From positions 88,628-152,627 of the forward strand of contig NZ_JAGTTN010000007.1 of the NCBI RefSeq assembly GCF_020682705.1: DNA of 64,000 bases, read 5' to 3'. Each line of letters opens with the position of its first letter. The first letter of the stretch is position 1. The notes below the pieces were generated by a model. That model ran no database searches. It was not told where the DNA came from and was given only the letters and a program-made list of their open reading frames with translations. Positions 29,397 through 38,798 of the stretch are shown piece after piece. The position numbers and the translations under genes were made by a program. The DNA comes from Microbacterium allomyrinae (GTDB lineage: Bacteria; Actinomycetota; Actinomycetes; Actinomycetales; Microbacteriaceae).

Positions 29397-31729
29397 CCGA
29401 CCCCCGCCCCGTGTTCCCCAAGGGAACCATCCTCGGATACCCCCGTATCGGACGCCGACGCGAACTCAAGCGCGCCGTCGAGTCCCACTGGGCCGGTGCG
29501 CTCGACGCCGCCGGGCTCGAGCGGACGGCCGCGGACCTGCGCCGCGCGACGCGGGAACGCCTCGCCGAGCTCGGTCTCGGCCGTGACGACTCATCGATAC
29601 CCGAGTCGTTCTCGTTCTACGACCAGGTACTGGATGCCGCAACGACGGTGGGCGCGCTGCCCGAGCGGTTCGCGGGGCTCCGCGGCCCGGATGGAGAGAT
29701 CGGTCTCGCCGCGTACTTCACCGCCGCACGCGGCGTCGGCGACAACGCCCCGCTCGAGATGACGAAGTGGTTCGACACGAACTACCACTACCTCGTTCCC
29801 GAGATCGGCCCCGAGACCGTCTTCTCGCTCTCGAGCGATCGCCTCGTGCGCCAGGTCGCCGAAGCCAAGGCGGACGGCTACACGGTCCGCCCGGTCGTGG
29901 TCGGCCCGGTGACGCTCCTCGCGCTGGCGAAGGCGACCGACGCTGCACCCGCCGGATTCGACCCGCTCAGCCGTCTGGATGACCTGCTCCCGGTGTACAC
30001 GCAGCTGCTCGCCGCTCTGCGTGCAGCCGGCGCCGAATGGGTGCAGCTCGACGAGCCCGCGCTGGTGAGCGAGAGCCTGCCCGCAGCGCCCGCGGTGCTG
30101 GCGGATGCCGCCTCCCGGGCCTACGCGCAGCTCGGCGGCTCGGCAGACCGACCGGCGATTCTCGTTGCCGCAGGCTACGCACAACTATCGCCCGAAGCGT
30201 GGACGGCGCTCGCCGCCGCCCCCGTCGAGGCGCTCGCCATCGATCTGACGCGCGGCTCGGTTCCGGCAGGCGCCGCCGGGCTCGGCGACAAGACCCTCCT
30301 CGGTGGAGTCGTCGACGGACGCAACATCTGGCGCGGCGATCTGGCGGCCGCGTGGGCGTCTCTCCAGAGCCTCCGCGAGCTCGGTGCCGCATCCGTATCG
30401 GCCGGGACCTCGACATCGCTGCAGCACGTGCCACACGACGTCGCCGACGAGGCGTCGCTGGACCCGCGCCTCGCGTCGTGGCTCGCATTCGCCGACCAGA
30501 AGACCGCGCAGGTCGTCACTCTCGCGCGCGGGCTGGCCGACGGGCGCGACGCGATCGACGCGGAGGTGGCCGAGGCATCCGCCGCGCTTTCGGACCGTCG
30601 CGCCGCTCCCGGTGTCTCGGACGGCGCCGTGCGCGCGCGAACCGCGAGCCTGACCGCTGACGACTTCGATCGCGGCGACTATGCGACACGCGTGGCTGCA
30701 CAGGAGGAGGCGCTCGCGCTGCCGGTGCTGCCGACCACGACGATCGGCTCGTTCCCGCAGACGGGCGACATCCGTCGCGCGCGTGCACGTCACGGCAAGG
30801 GCGAGCTCACGACCGAAGAGTACGAGGGCTTCCTCCGCGACGAGATCGCCCGGGTCGTCGCCCTGCAGGAGGACATCGGTCTCGATGTGCTGGTGCACGG
30901 CGAAGCCGAGCGCAACGACATGGTGCAGTACTTCGCCGAGAACCTCGATGGCTTCGCGGTGACGCAGAACGGCTGGGTGCAGTCCTACGGATCCCGTGCG
31001 ACGCGCCCGTCGATCCTGTGGGGAGACGTGTCACGGCCGGCGCCGATCACCGTGGCCTGGTCGTCGTTCGCGCAGTCGCTCACCGACAAGCCGATGAAGG
31101 GCATGCTGACGGGACCCGTGACGATCCTGGCCTGGTCGTTCGTCCGCGACGATCAGCCGCTCGCCGAGACGGCCAACCAGGTCGCGCTGGCGCTGCGCGA
31201 CGAGATCGCCGATCTCGAAGCCGCCGGCATCGGAGTGATCCAGGTCGACGAGCCGGCGCTGCGTGAACTCCTTCCGCTCAAGAAGGACGCCCAGCCCGCC
31301 TACCTCGAGTGGTCTGTCGACTCCTTCCGCCTGGCGACCGCGGGTGCCGCGGCGCCCACGCAGGTGCACACGCACCTGTGCTACTCGGAGTTCGACGTGG
31401 TCATCGACGCCATCGCGGCTCTCGACGCCGACGTGACCTCGATCGAGGCGGCCCGCAGCCGCGGCGAGGTGATCGGCGACATCCGGACGTCCGGCTTCTC
31501 GCACGGCGTGGGACCGGGCGTCTACGACATCCACTCCCCGCGTGTGCCGTCGGTCGGAGAGGTCGCCGACCTGCTCGATCGTGCGGTCGCCGAGCTGCCC
31601 CTGCGCCAGGTGTGGGTCAACCCCGACTGCGGTCTCAAGACCCGCGGCTACGACGAGACCGTCGAGTCGCTGCGCAACATCATCGAAGCCACGCGGGCCA
31701 CCCGTGAGACGGTCGGCGCGGCCGTCTAG
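29393..31729 (+). CDS. metE: Cobalamin-independent methionine synthase
   Basis: MetE transfers the methyl group of 5-methyltetrahydropteroyl-triglutamate to homocysteine without B12. The 778-residue double-barrel protein has the N-terminal GYPRIGRRRELKRA and the C-terminal Zn site (His and Cys in HTHLCYSEF, last Cys in NPDCGLKTR). ATG overlaps the metF stop. Its TAG stop is part of CTAG (31726-31729), whose other strand supplies the stop of the convergent membrane gene. Confidence 0.97.
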   Translation: MTDPRPVFPKGTILGYPRIGRRRELKRAVESHWAGALDAAGLERTAADLRRATRERLAELGLGRDDSSIPESFSFYDQVLDAATTVGALPERFAGLRGPDGEIGLAAYFTAARGVGDNAPLEMTKWFDTNYHYLVPEIGPETVFSLSSDRLVRQVAEAKADGYTVRPVVVGPVTLLALAKATDAAPAGFDPLSRLDDLLPVYTQLLAALRAAGAEWVQLDEPALVSESLPAAPAVLADAASRAYAQLGGSADRPAILVAAGYAQLSPEAWTALAAAPVEALAIDLTRGSVPAGAAGLGDKTLLGGVVDGRNIWRGDLAAAWASLQSLRELGAASVSAGTSTSLQHVPHDVADEASLDPRLASWLAFADQKTAQVVTLARGLADGRDAIDAEVAEASAALSDRRAAPGVSDGAVRARTASLTADDFDRGDYATRVAAQEEALALPVLPTTTIGSFPQTGDIRRARARHGKGELTTEEYEGFLRDEIARVVALQEDIGLDVLVHGEAERNDMVQYFAENLDGFAVTQNGWVQSYGSRATRPSILWGDVSRPAPITVAWSSFAQSLTDKPMKGMLTGPVTILAWSFVRDDQPLAETANQVALALRDEIADLEAAGIGVIQVDEPALRELLPLKKDAQPAYLEWSVDSFRLATAGAAAPTQVHTHLCYSEFDVVIDAIAALDADVTSIEAARSRGEVIGDIRTSGFSHGVGPGVYDIHSPRVPSVGEVADLLDRAVAELPLRQVWVNPDCGLKTRGYDETVESLRNIIEATRATRETVGAAV

Positions 31730-33231
31730 GACTTCTTCTTCGGAACAGAGGATGCCGCGGCCGCGTCGGTCGCGGCATCTTCCGTCTCCGTCGTGGTCGC
31801 ATCGGCCGTCGCGGGCTCGATGATGACGCCGACCAGGACTTCGGACTCCTCCTGCTCGGCCTCCGGCTCAAACTCGACGTCGGGGGCCGATTCATCGGGA
31901 CGACGCTGCAGGAGCTCGAAGACCCACCACACGATGAGCCAGACGATCAGAACGAGGAACACCTCGCCCGTGCTCAACGGACGCAGCAGCAGTAGCCACA
32001 GGACTGCCAGCGCGCCCAGTACGACACGCACGAGCACACGCTGCGCGTACAGCCACGCGCCGAAGCGTCCGGTGTCGATTCCCCGCCCGAGCGCGGCGAC
32101 GCGCACACCCGAGTTGACCGAGGCCACTCCGCGGCGCGTGGCCTGCGCGCCGCGCCAGCGGCCGGCCATCCAGGCGATGACGGCGATCACGATGCCGATG
32201 AGCGTGAGCACGACCGAGGTATCGCGCATCGCCCCGGTCACCTGCTCGTAGATCGCACCGAGCGCCCCGGCGGATACGCCCAGGTTGGGCGCGCTCAGCG
32301 CGAGTACGGAGCCGGCGATCGCGAGTGCGATCGCGAGAACACCGCCGCCGATCGCGATGCCGACTCCTGTGCCGAGTACCGCGGTCGAGCGGCGCCGGGC
32401 GATCAGGATGGCCGCGAGGAACAGCACGAGTGCGATGATCGGCGTCCACCAGCCGACGGCGACGGCGAGGTTGTACACGGTGCCGACGATCGCCAGGGCG
32501 TCGCTCTGTGCGACGACGATGGTCTTCTCGATCACCGGGATCGACGAGGCGAATCCGATGCCACGGTCCACGAGGCGCTTCTTGACCTCCTCGATGATCG
32601 GGCCGAGCTGGATGCCCAGCTCGCCGCCCTCGCCGATGACCACGGCTCCGTTCGCGGTGCCGCCGGCGGCGACGGCGGCGAGGGACCGGTGACTGGCGCG
32701 CAACGCGGTCTCCCAGACGTCGGCGAACGCGTCGGACTGCACGAGTCTGGTGACGGTGGTGTCCACGAGACCCTGCAGGCCCTGCACCGCAGGCACACGG
32801 AGGAGGTCGATCGCGGCCAGAGCGCGCGGCGGGAGATCCAGCTGCTGCAGTCCGTCGAACAGGTCGTTGGTGATGCCGTCGAGATCGAGCGAGTCCTGGA
32901 TCGCAACCGTGACCTGATCGGCGACCATCGCCTGCACGGCTGGGTCATCGGCGAGAGGTGCGAACGTCTCGACGAACCGCGTCTCGTCGACCAGCTCGAC
33001 GCGAGCCCACGCCGACACGATCGAGACGGGTACGAGGATCGTGGCGATCACGATGCACAGTGCGGACAGGAACGCACGCCAGCGCGAGCCGAGCGCGCGG
33101 TCCGACCGAGGGGGCTCGTCTACCTGCTGCGGCTGAACCTCCGCGCGCAGACGAGCGTTCTCGGCCTCCAACGCATCGAGGCGTGCGCGGAGGTCGTTCG
33201 TGTCGGTCGCTGCGGACGCGTCGGAGGTCAT
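31726..33231 (-). CDS. Membrane protein with coiled-coil N-terminus and acidic tail
   Basis: I do not recognise a named family. The 501-residue protein has an N-terminal coiled coil (LRARLDALEAENARLRAEV, residues 14-32) and a first membrane segment near 55-75. A roughly 180-residue extracytoplasmic part follows, starting ARVELVDETRFVETFAPLADDPAVQ. About four to five more membrane segments lie at 245-430, and the Glu/Asp/Ala-rich C-terminal tail ends in KKKS. A GGGGGGA site precedes the ATG. It lies 82 bp downstream of lexA on the same strand, and a TATAAG element in the gap suggests its own promoter. Confidence 0.82.
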   Translation of the reverse strand: MTSDASAATDTNDLRARLDALEAENARLRAEVQPQQVDEPPRSDRALGSRWRAFLSALCIVIATILVPVSIVSAWARVELVDETRFVETFAPLADDPAVQAMVADQVTVAIQDSLDLDGITNDLFDGLQQLDLPPRALAAIDLLRVPAVQGLQGLVDTTVTRLVQSDAFADVWETALRASHRSLAAVAAGGTANGAVVIGEGGELGIQLGPIIEEVKKRLVDRGIGFASSIPVIEKTIVVAQSDALAIVGTVYNLAVAVGWWTPIIALVLFLAAILIARRRSTAVLGTGVGIAIGGGVLAIALAIAGSVLALSAPNLGVSAGALGAIYEQVTGAMRDTSVVLTLIGIVIAVIAWMAGRWRGAQATRRGVASVNSGVRVAALGRGIDTGRFGAWLYAQRVLVRVVLGALAVLWLLLLRPLSTGEVFLVLIVWLIVWWVFELLQRRPDESAPDVEFEPEAEQEESEVLVGVIIEPATADATTTETEDAATDAAAASSVPKKKS

Positions 33232-33312
33232 TCCCCCCTTATAGCGCTTCTCGGCGACCGATCGCTACTCGAATGCGTCGCACCGCGGCATCCGCTTCAG
33301 CCTGCGCGGATC

Positions 33313-34008
33313 TCAGATCGCCCGGAGGACTGCCACCACCTTGCCGAGCACGACGGCGTCGTCGCCCAGGATCGGCTCGAATGCGGAGTTGCGCGGGAGC
33401 AGCCAGGTGTGCCCGTCGCGCTGGCGGAACGTCTTGACGGTGGCCTCTTCGTCGAGCATCGCGGCCACGATGTCGCCGTTGTCGGCAGTAGCCTGCGAGC
33501 GGACGACGACCCAGTCGCCATCGCAGATCGCGGCATCGATCATCGACTCGCCCGAGACCTTGAGCATGAAGAGGTCGCCCTTGCCGACGAGCTGGCGGGG
33601 GAGCGGGAAGATCTCCTCGACCTGCTGCTCGGCGGTGATGGGAACGCCGGCGGCGATCCGCCCGACGAGCGGCACGAGCGCGGCGTCGCCCACGGGCGGC
33701 GCGGCGTCGGCGGGGCTCTCGGTCGCGGTGCCGGGCAGGTCGATCAGCACCTCCATTGCACGGGTCTTGCCCGCATCGCGCCGGAGGTAGCCGCTGAGCT
33801 CGAGCTGGTTCAGCTGATGAGTCACGCTCGACAGTGACTTGAGCCCGACAGCGTCTCCGATCTCGCGCATGCTCGGCGGATAGCCGTGGCGCGCGATCGA
33901 TCGCTGGATGACCTCGAGGATCGCGAGTTGTTTGTCGCTCAGACTTTTGCGTCGCCTCGTCTGCGGTTTGTCGGTCAGAGGCTTGTCGCGCCCGATCGCG
34001 TCGCTCAT
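33313..34008 (-). CDS. lexA: SOS repressor LexA
   Basis: LexA represses the SOS regulon and cleaves itself when RecA is activated. In 231 residues the winged-helix DNA-binding domain covers about 22-90 ([26 protein letters not shown]). The cleavage bond is Ala120-Gly121. The catalytic dyad is Ser155 (SGESM) and Lys192 (EATVKTF). The first ~20 residues are a basic actinobacterial extension. Divergent from a LysM gene, it shares a 261-bp spacer containing SOS-like boxes. Confidence 0.97.
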   Translation of the reverse strand: MSDAIGRDKPLTDKPQTRRRKSLSDKQLAILEVIQRSIARHGYPPSMREIGDAVGLKSLSSVTHQLNQLELSGYLRRDAGKTRAMEVLIDLPGTATESPADAAPPVGDAALVPLVGRIAAGVPITAEQQVEEIFPLPRQLVGKGDLFMLKVSGESMIDAAICDGDWVVVRSQATADNGDIVAAMLDEEATVKTFRQRDGHTWLLPRNSAFEPILGDDAVVLGKVVAVLRAI

Positions 34009-34035
34009 GTCGGCTCCCGTCTCGCGCCCTGCCTG

Positions 34036-34047
34036 GAACGCAGTTTC
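34036..34047 (-). promoter_or_regulatory. Possible LexA autoregulatory site
   Basis: GAACGCAGTTTC fits GAA-N6-TTC with GAAC and TTTC half-sites, 28 bp upstream of the lexA start. It lacks the outer CG pairs of the better boxes at 17828 and 34183, so it is only a weak candidate. No clear lexA -10 was found beside it. Confidence 0.3.
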
Positions 34048-34165
34048 TTCGAATGTCGGAGGCCCATGGTGGGGTTCTCGTATCGAAACCGTATCCGGAT
34101 TCGGCGGCGGAAGGGAACAACCTTGCCGCGTGTCGCGTTCGAGAGAATCTCACCGGATCGACCCC

Positions 34166-34196
34166 TTGACAGTCGCAAGCTTCGAAGATAACTTCG
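34166..34196 (+). promoter_or_regulatory. LysM gene promoter with overlapping SOS box
   Basis: TTGACA (34166-34171) and TAACTT (34189-34194) are 17 nt apart, a near-ideal housekeeping promoter. CGAAGATAACTTCG (34183-34196) is a perfect CGAA-N6-TTCG inverted repeat that covers the -10. It matches the outer frame of the actinobacterial LexA box. A second GAA-N6-TTC repeat (34197-34208) adjoins it across the start site. Repression by LexA is the simplest reading. Confidence 0.68.
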
Positions 34197-34200
34197 GAAT

Positions 34201-34248
34201 AGAGATTCGCATCCCCCTCTCCCGGCCGAGAGGCGGATGCGAATCTCT
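34201..34248 (+). repeat. Long perfect hairpin at the 5' end of the LysM mRNA
   Basis: AGAGATTCGCATCC (34201-34214) pairs perfectly with GGATGCGAATCTCT (34235-34248). Inside it, CCTCTC (34216-34221) pairs with GAGAGG (34228-34233) around a CCGGCC loop, with one C-C mismatch between the two stems. The total is 20 base pairs. The predicted transcription start (7 nt after the -10) falls at the first base of the stem, and the AGGAGGAG ribosome-binding site begins 9 nt after the stem ends. Confidence 0.8.
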
Positions 34249-34269
34249 CCCCACCCAGGAGGAGCAGCC

Positions 34270-34665
34270 ATGACCGCGATCGGCATCTCGACGCCCGTAC
34301 TCCCGTCGCCGGCTCGTGCGACCAGAGCCGCCGCGCAGCGTGCGACCCGACTCCGCCTCACCGTCCGCGGGCGCCGGGTTCTGGTGTTCCTCGCTGCGCT
34401 GCCCGCGATCCTCGCGCTGAGCATCGCGATCTTCAGCGGGGGCAATGCGCTCGCGTCGCGCACTGACGGAGCGCCCGCCGATTCGTTCGTCACCGTGACG
34501 GTGTCGTCGGGCGAGACGCTCTGGTCGATCGCCGAAGAAGTGGCACCGCAGAGCGATCCGCGCGACGTGGTGGACGCGATGGTGCGACTCAACGCCCTCG
34601 ACGGCGCGACGGTGTGGGTCGGACAGAGCCTGGCGATTCCGGCGGAGTACAGCACCACCCGATGA
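34270..34665 (+). CDS. LysM membrane protein, probable SOS division inhibitor
   Basis: This 131-residue protein has a basic N-terminus, one membrane segment (about 37-57) and an extracytoplasmic LysM domain (about 73-125; VSSGETLWSIAEEVAPQSD). LysM binds peptidoglycan. Genes of this type divergent from lexA are SOS-induced division suppressors: YneA in Bacillus and ChiZ (Rv2719c) in mycobacteria. This gene has the same position and layout, so the role is inferred by context. Start choice: AGGAGGAG lies just upstream of ATG 34270. Confidence 0.85.
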   Translation: MTAIGISTPVLPSPARATRAAAQRATRLRLTVRGRRVLVFLAALPAILALSIAIFSGGNALASRTDGAPADSFVTVTVSSGETLWSIAEEVAPQSDPRDVVDAMVRLNALDGATVWVGQSLAIPAEYSTTR

Positions 34666-34722
34666 GCGACCCGGGCGTCACCCGAGGGGAGCGGATCGAG
34701 CGGCGCCTCTACCATGGGACGA

Positions 34723-35808
34723 GTGAATGCCCGTCTCGAAGACCTTCCCCTCCGCGCCGATCTCCGCGGACAGCAGCCCTACGGCGCACCGCAGGCACCC
34801 CTGCCTGTCGCCTTGAACGTCAACGAGAACACGCATCCGGTCCCGCAGGAAGTCGCTGACGACATCCTGGACTCCATCGCCTTGGCATTGCGCGACGTCA
34901 ACCGGTATCCCGATCGGGAGTTCACCGCGCTGCGCGAAGGATTCGCGTCGTACCTCGGACACGGTCTCACCCGTGAGCAGCTCTGGGCAGCCAATGGGTC
35001 GAACGAGGTTCTCCAGCACATCCTGCAGGCCTTCGCCGGCCCCGGGCGCACGGCACTGGGGTTCGGTCCCACCTATTCGATGTACCCACTTCTCACGCGC
35101 GGTACCGGCGCGGAGTGGGTCGCCGGCAGTCGCGCCGCCGACTACTCGATCGATGCCCAGGACGCGGCTTCTCAGATCGCGGATGCCGCGCCCGACGTCG
35201 TGTTCCTCTGCTCGCCGAACAACCCGACCGGAACCCCGCTCGGCCTCGACGTGGTCGAGGCGGCATATGAGGCGACCGACGGCATCGTGATCGTCGACGA
35301 GGCGTACTTCGAGTTCGCGCCGCACGACGAACGCTCAGCGCTCACCCTTCTGCCCGGCCGAGAGCGACTGGTCGTCTCGCGCACCATGAGCAAGGCGTTC
35401 GCCTTCGCCGGCGCGCGGGTGGGCTACCTCGCGGCGGATCCGGTTCTGATCGATGCGCTTCGGCTCGTGAGGCTGCCGTACCACTTGAGCGCCCTCACGC
35501 AGGCGGCTGCCAGCGCGGCACTCCGCCACGCGCCGACGATGCTGGGCATGGTCGACGAGATCGTCGCTCAGCGGGATCGCATCTCGGCGACGGTCGAGGC
35601 GCTCGGGTACACGCCGCACGCGTCGTGGACGAACTTCGTGCTGTTCGGCGGGGTGGACGATCCTGCAGCCATCTGGCAGGGGTTGTACGACCAGGGAGTC
35701 CTCATCCGCGACGTGGGGATCCCGCACCACCTGAGGGTCACCGCCGGCACCGCGGACGAGACGACGGCGTTCCTCGATGCTCTCGCCTCGGTAGGATCGG
35801 CGGCATGA
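34723..35808 (+). CDS. hisC: Histidinol-phosphate aminotransferase
   Basis: HisC is a PLP aminotransferase of fold type I acting on imidazole-acetol phosphate. Motifs include [32 protein letters not shown] and the PLP lysine in [20 protein letters not shown] 34723 is preferred over ATG 34714 because TACCAT (34710-34715) lies 7 nt before it and the ATG is inside the hexamer; this gives 361 residues. It heads a hisC-hisB-hisH-hisA cluster. hisD is not in the window. Confidence 0.95.
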   Translation: MNARLEDLPLRADLRGQQPYGAPQAPLPVALNVNENTHPVPQEVADDILDSIALALRDVNRYPDREFTALREGFASYLGHGLTREQLWAANGSNEVLQHILQAFAGPGRTALGFGPTYSMYPLLTRGTGAEWVAGSRAADYSIDAQDAASQIADAAPDVVFLCSPNNPTGTPLGLDVVEAAYEATDGIVIVDEAYFEFAPHDERSALTLLPGRERLVVSRTMSKAFAFAGARVGYLAADPVLIDALRLVRLPYHLSALTQAAASAALRHAPTMLGMVDEIVAQRDRISATVEALGYTPHASWTNFVLFGGVDDPAAIWQGLYDQGVLIRDVGIPHHLRVTAGTADETTAFLDALASVGSAA

Positions 35809-36413
35809 GCGCAGCACCCCGCACCGCGTCGCTGCGACGCGCGACGAGCGAGTCCACGGTCGAACTGGACCTCGACCTCGACGGCACCGGACGCAGCCGC
35901 ATCGACACGACGGTGCCCTTCTTCGATCACATGCTGACCGCGTTCGCGAAGCACTCGCTGACCGACCTGACGGTGCGTGCCTCGGGCGACACCGACATCG
36001 ATGCGCACCACACCGTCGAAGACATCTCGATCGTGCTCGGGCAGGCGATCCGCGAGGCTCTCGGAGACAAGGCGGGCATCTCCCGCTACGGCGACGCCCT
36101 CGTCCCGCTCGACGAAGCGCTTGCACAGGCCGTCGTCGACATCAGCGGCCGGCCGTACCTCGTGCACACCGGGGAACCCGCCGGATTCGAGCACCACCTG
36201 ATCGGCGGTCACTTCACCGGTTCCCTCGTGCGTCACTCGTTCGAGGCGATCTCGTACAACGCGGCGCTCACCGTGCACCTGCGAGTGCTGTCGGGCCGCG
36301 ATCCGCACCACATCGCCGAGGCGGAGTACAAGGCGTTCGCCCGCGCGTTCCGTCAGGCGAAAGCGCTGGACCCCCTGGTCGAAGGCATTCCGAGCACCAA
36401 GGGTGCATTGTGA
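35805..36413 (+). CDS. hisB: Imidazoleglycerol-phosphate dehydratase
   Basis: This 202-residue Mn-dependent dehydratase is the stand-alone HisB, without the phosphatase domain. The metal-binding motifs are [24 protein letters not shown] and [10 protein letters not shown] with [13 protein letters not shown] 35805 overlaps the hisC stop (ATGA). TAGGAT also sits 7 nt upstream, so an internal leaderless transcript is possible. hisH overlaps its own stop by 4 nt. Confidence 0.97.
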   Translation: MSAAPRTASLRRATSESTVELDLDLDGTGRSRIDTTVPFFDHMLTAFAKHSLTDLTVRASGDTDIDAHHTVEDISIVLGQAIREALGDKAGISRYGDALVPLDEALAQAVVDISGRPYLVHTGEPAGFEHHLIGGHFTGSLVRHSFEAISYNAALTVHLRVLSGRDPHHIAEAEYKAFARAFRQAKALDPLVEGIPSTKGAL

Positions 36414-37075
36414 CCGAGAGCCGCGGAGGCTCCCGGCCGCTCGTCGCAGTGCTCGACTACGGTTCGGGCAATGTCCACTCCGCCGTCAAGGCCCTCGACG
36501 CGGCCGGCGCAGATGCGCGCCTGACGTCGGATCGGGGTCTCGTCCTCGAGGCGGACGGCCTGGTCGTGCCGGGCGTGGGGGCGTACCGGGCCGTCGCCGA
36601 GGCGCTGCGTGCCAGCCACGGGGACGAGCTCATCGACCGACGCCTGGCCGGCGGGCGCCCGGTGCTGGGCATCTGCGTGGGCATGCAGGTGTTCTTCGAA
36701 CGCGGCGTGGAGCGCGGCGTCGACACCGAGGGCCTGGGGGCGTGGCCCGGCGTCGTCACCGAGCTCGAGGCGCCCGTGCTCCCGCACATGGGCTGGAACA
36801 CGGTAGACGCGGGTGAAGGGTCGCGGCTTTTCCGCGGAATCCAGGACGAACGCTTCTACTTCGTCCACTCGTTCGGCGCTCAGAAATGGCTTCTCGATGT
36901 TCAGCCGCCCTTCCCGCAGCCGGTGCTCACGTGGTGCACCTATGGCGAGCCATTCCTCGCGGCGGTCGAGAACGGGCCGCTCTCGGCGACGCAATTCCAC
37001 CCCGAGAAATCCGGCGATGCGGGCATCCGTCTCCTCGCCAATTGGATCGACGGCCTCGGCACGGCTAACCTCTGA
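36410..37075 (+). CDS. hisH: Imidazole glycerol phosphate synthase, glutaminase subunit
   Basis: HisH supplies ammonia from glutamine to HisF. This 221-residue class-I amidotransferase has the nucleophile Cys89 in [12 protein letters not shown], and the His-Glu pair in [12 protein letters not shown]. The N-terminal [13 protein letters not shown] is typical. GTG 36410 overlaps the hisB stop. HisF, its partner, is not encoded in the window. Confidence 0.96.
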   Translation: MTESRGGSRPLVAVLDYGSGNVHSAVKALDAAGADARLTSDRGLVLEADGLVVPGVGAYRAVAEALRASHGDELIDRRLAGGRPVLGICVGMQVFFERGVERGVDTEGLGAWPGVVTELEAPVLPHMGWNTVDAGEGSRLFRGIQDERFYFVHSFGAQKWLLDVQPPFPQPVLTWCTYGEPFLAAVENGPLSATQFHPEKSGDAGIRLLANWIDGLGTANL

Positions 37076-37089
37076 GTTCGTGCCTACTG

Positions 37090-37107
37090 CGGGAGCGTGT
37101 GCTCCCG
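37090..37107 (+). repeat. Hairpin between hisH and hisA
   Basis: CGGGAGC (37090-37096), loop GTGT, GCTCCCG (37101-37107). A 7-bp perfect stem in the 54-bp spacer, before the hisA ribosome-binding site. It could attenuate or stabilise; there is no U-tract. Confidence 0.6.
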
Positions 37108-37129
37108 TGACCTTCCCGCACGAGGAGCC

Positions 37130-37876
37130 ATGAACGATTTCGCGTCAACGCCCAAGCTCATTCTTCTGCCCGCTGTCGATGTCGCCGACGGCAAGGCAGT
37201 ACGCCTGACCCAAGGAGAGGCCGGCACCGAGACCAGCTACGGCGATCCCGTCGACGCCGCACTCGACTTCGCGCGCCAGGGCGCCGAGTGGATCCACCTC
37301 GTGGACCTTGACGCGGCTTTCGGCCGGGGGAGCAATGCCGGAGTCCTGCGAAAGGTGATCAAGCAGGTCAAGGGCGTCCAGGTGGAGCTGTCGGGCGGCA
37401 TCCGCGACGACCGCACCCTCGAGGCAGCTCTCGAGAGCGGTGCCGCGCGCATCAACCTCGGCACCGCGGCGCTGGAGAACCCCGAATGGGCCGCCGATGT
37501 CATCGGACGCTACGGTGACGTCATCGCCGTCGGCCTGGACGTGCGCGGAACGACGCTCGCCGCACGAGGGTGGACCCGCGAGGGCGGCGATCTGTGGACC
37601 GTGCTCGATCGCCTCGAATCGGCCGGCTGCAGCCGCTACGTCGTCACCGATGTGACCAAGGACGGCACCCTCCAGGGCCCGAACCTCGATCTGCTCGCCG
37701 AACTGACGTCGCGTACCCCCAAGCCCATCGTCGCCTCGGGCGGCGTCTCGAACCTCGACGACATCGCGGCGCTGCGCGATCTCGTGCCGCTGGGCGTCGA
37801 GGGAGCGATCGTGGGCAAGGCGCTCTACGCGGGCGCCTTCACGCTCGCCGAGGCGCTGGATGTCGCAGGACAGTAG
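37130..37876 (+). CDS. hisA: ProFAR isomerase HisA (possibly bifunctional PriA)
   Basis: This 248-residue TIM barrel has the paired phosphate-binding halves of His[16 protein letters not shown] with [24 protein letters not shown], and GTLQGPN with [16 protein letters not shown]. In actinobacteria the homologue is often PriA, which also does the TrpF step. The RxNLGT-type element here is compatible with that, but the sequence alone does not decide. GAGGAG precedes ATG 37130. Its last 17 nt overlap the SseB gene. Confidence 0.94.
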   Translation: MNDFASTPKLILLPAVDVADGKAVRLTQGEAGTETSYGDPVDAALDFARQGAEWIHLVDLDAAFGRGSNAGVLRKVIKQVKGVQVELSGGIRDDRTLEAALESGAARINLGTAALENPEWAADVIGRYGDVIAVGLDVRGTTLAARGWTREGGDLWTVLDRLESAGCSRYVVTDVTKDGTLQGPNLDLLAELTSRTPKPIVASGGVSNLDDIAALRDLVPLGVEGAIVGKALYAGAFTLAEALDVAGQ

Positions 37877-38645
37877 CCCGCACGCCGACGGCGATCCCGC
37901 GGCCGACTCCGCCGGGGTGCCGTGGGAAGGTCGCGGATTCCACGAGAATCCGCACTCGGGAGACGACGGAAATGCCGATCCCGCGCTGCTCGCGGCGCTC
38001 ACGGCGTTCCGTGAAGGCGACGGCGACCAGCAGTCGGTGATCGATGCGTATCGCTCGGCACGATTGCTGATCCCGCTCGTCGCCGAGAAGGGCGACCACG
38101 GCATCGGCGCACACGGCCTGCCTGTCGACAAGACGCAGGAGCTCTCCATCGTGACCGTGGCGGCGCCGGACGGTCGCCGAGTCCTCCCGGTCTTCTCCTC
38201 GGTCGAGGCGATGCAGCGGTGGGATGCCTCGGCCCGGCCGGTCCCGGCCGACGGCGTCCGCACCGCCCTTGCCGCGACAGCCGACGACACCGACCTGATC
38301 GTTCTCGATCCGGGTTCCTCGACCGAGTTCGTGATCCGCCGCCCCGCGGTGTGGGCGATCGGGCAGGGGCTGCCCTGGGAGCCGAGCTTCACCTCGCCCG
38401 AGGTCGTCGCCGGCCTTCATTCGAGCATCGGCGGAGAGCTCGCCGTGCTCGATCTCGCGGTCGAGGCCGGGGATCCCGACGCTCGGCTGCGCGGACCCGA
38501 GCTGGTCGTTCGCCTGCATCTCATCCACGGGCTCGAGCAGGAAGAGCTGAACGCGGTCCTGTCGCGTCTCGCGGCCCGGTGGGCCGCCGACGACCGCATC
38601 GCCGTTCTCGTCGACTCGCTCACCGTGAAGCTCGTCCGCGCCTGA
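37860..38645 (+). CDS. SseB family protein
   Basis: This 261-residue protein has an unconserved, acidic N-terminal 40 residues and an SseB-like N-terminal domain ([34 protein letters not shown], then [19 protein letters not shown]). SseB proteins of actinobacteria are nearly always next to hisA. Their function is unknown, although E. coli SseB was linked to serine sensitivity and rhodanese control. The start lies 17 nt inside hisA, so expression must be tied to the his cluster. Confidence 0.88.
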   Translation: MSQDSSPHADGDPAADSAGVPWEGRGFHENPHSGDDGNADPALLAALTAFREGDGDQQSVIDAYRSARLLIPLVAEKGDHGIGAHGLPVDKTQELSIVTVAAPDGRRVLPVFSSVEAMQRWDASARPVPADGVRTALAATADDTDLIVLDPGSSTEFVIRRPAVWAIGQGLPWEPSFTSPEVVAGLHSSIGGELAVLDLAVEAGDPDARLRGPELVVRLHLIHGLEQEELNAVLSRLAARWAADDRIAVLVDSLTVKLVRA

Positions 38646-38798
38646 GAGTGCTCTTTCACCGCGACGATTCCTTCGTATCTGTCGCGTGGGTGAGCCTTCT
38701 TCAGAGTGTGGGTGCACGTTCGCCCGCACCGCGCCGCACGCGGGTCCCTTGCGACGAGCGCGGCGGCGGCGGATGATCGGCTCCGCGGAGGTGGCCCG

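Noticed and set aside
35792..35804. Certain internal promoter TAGGAT before hisB
   Set aside because: The hexamer is made of ordinary hisC codons; it may work but cannot be told from chance, so it is only mentioned under hisB.
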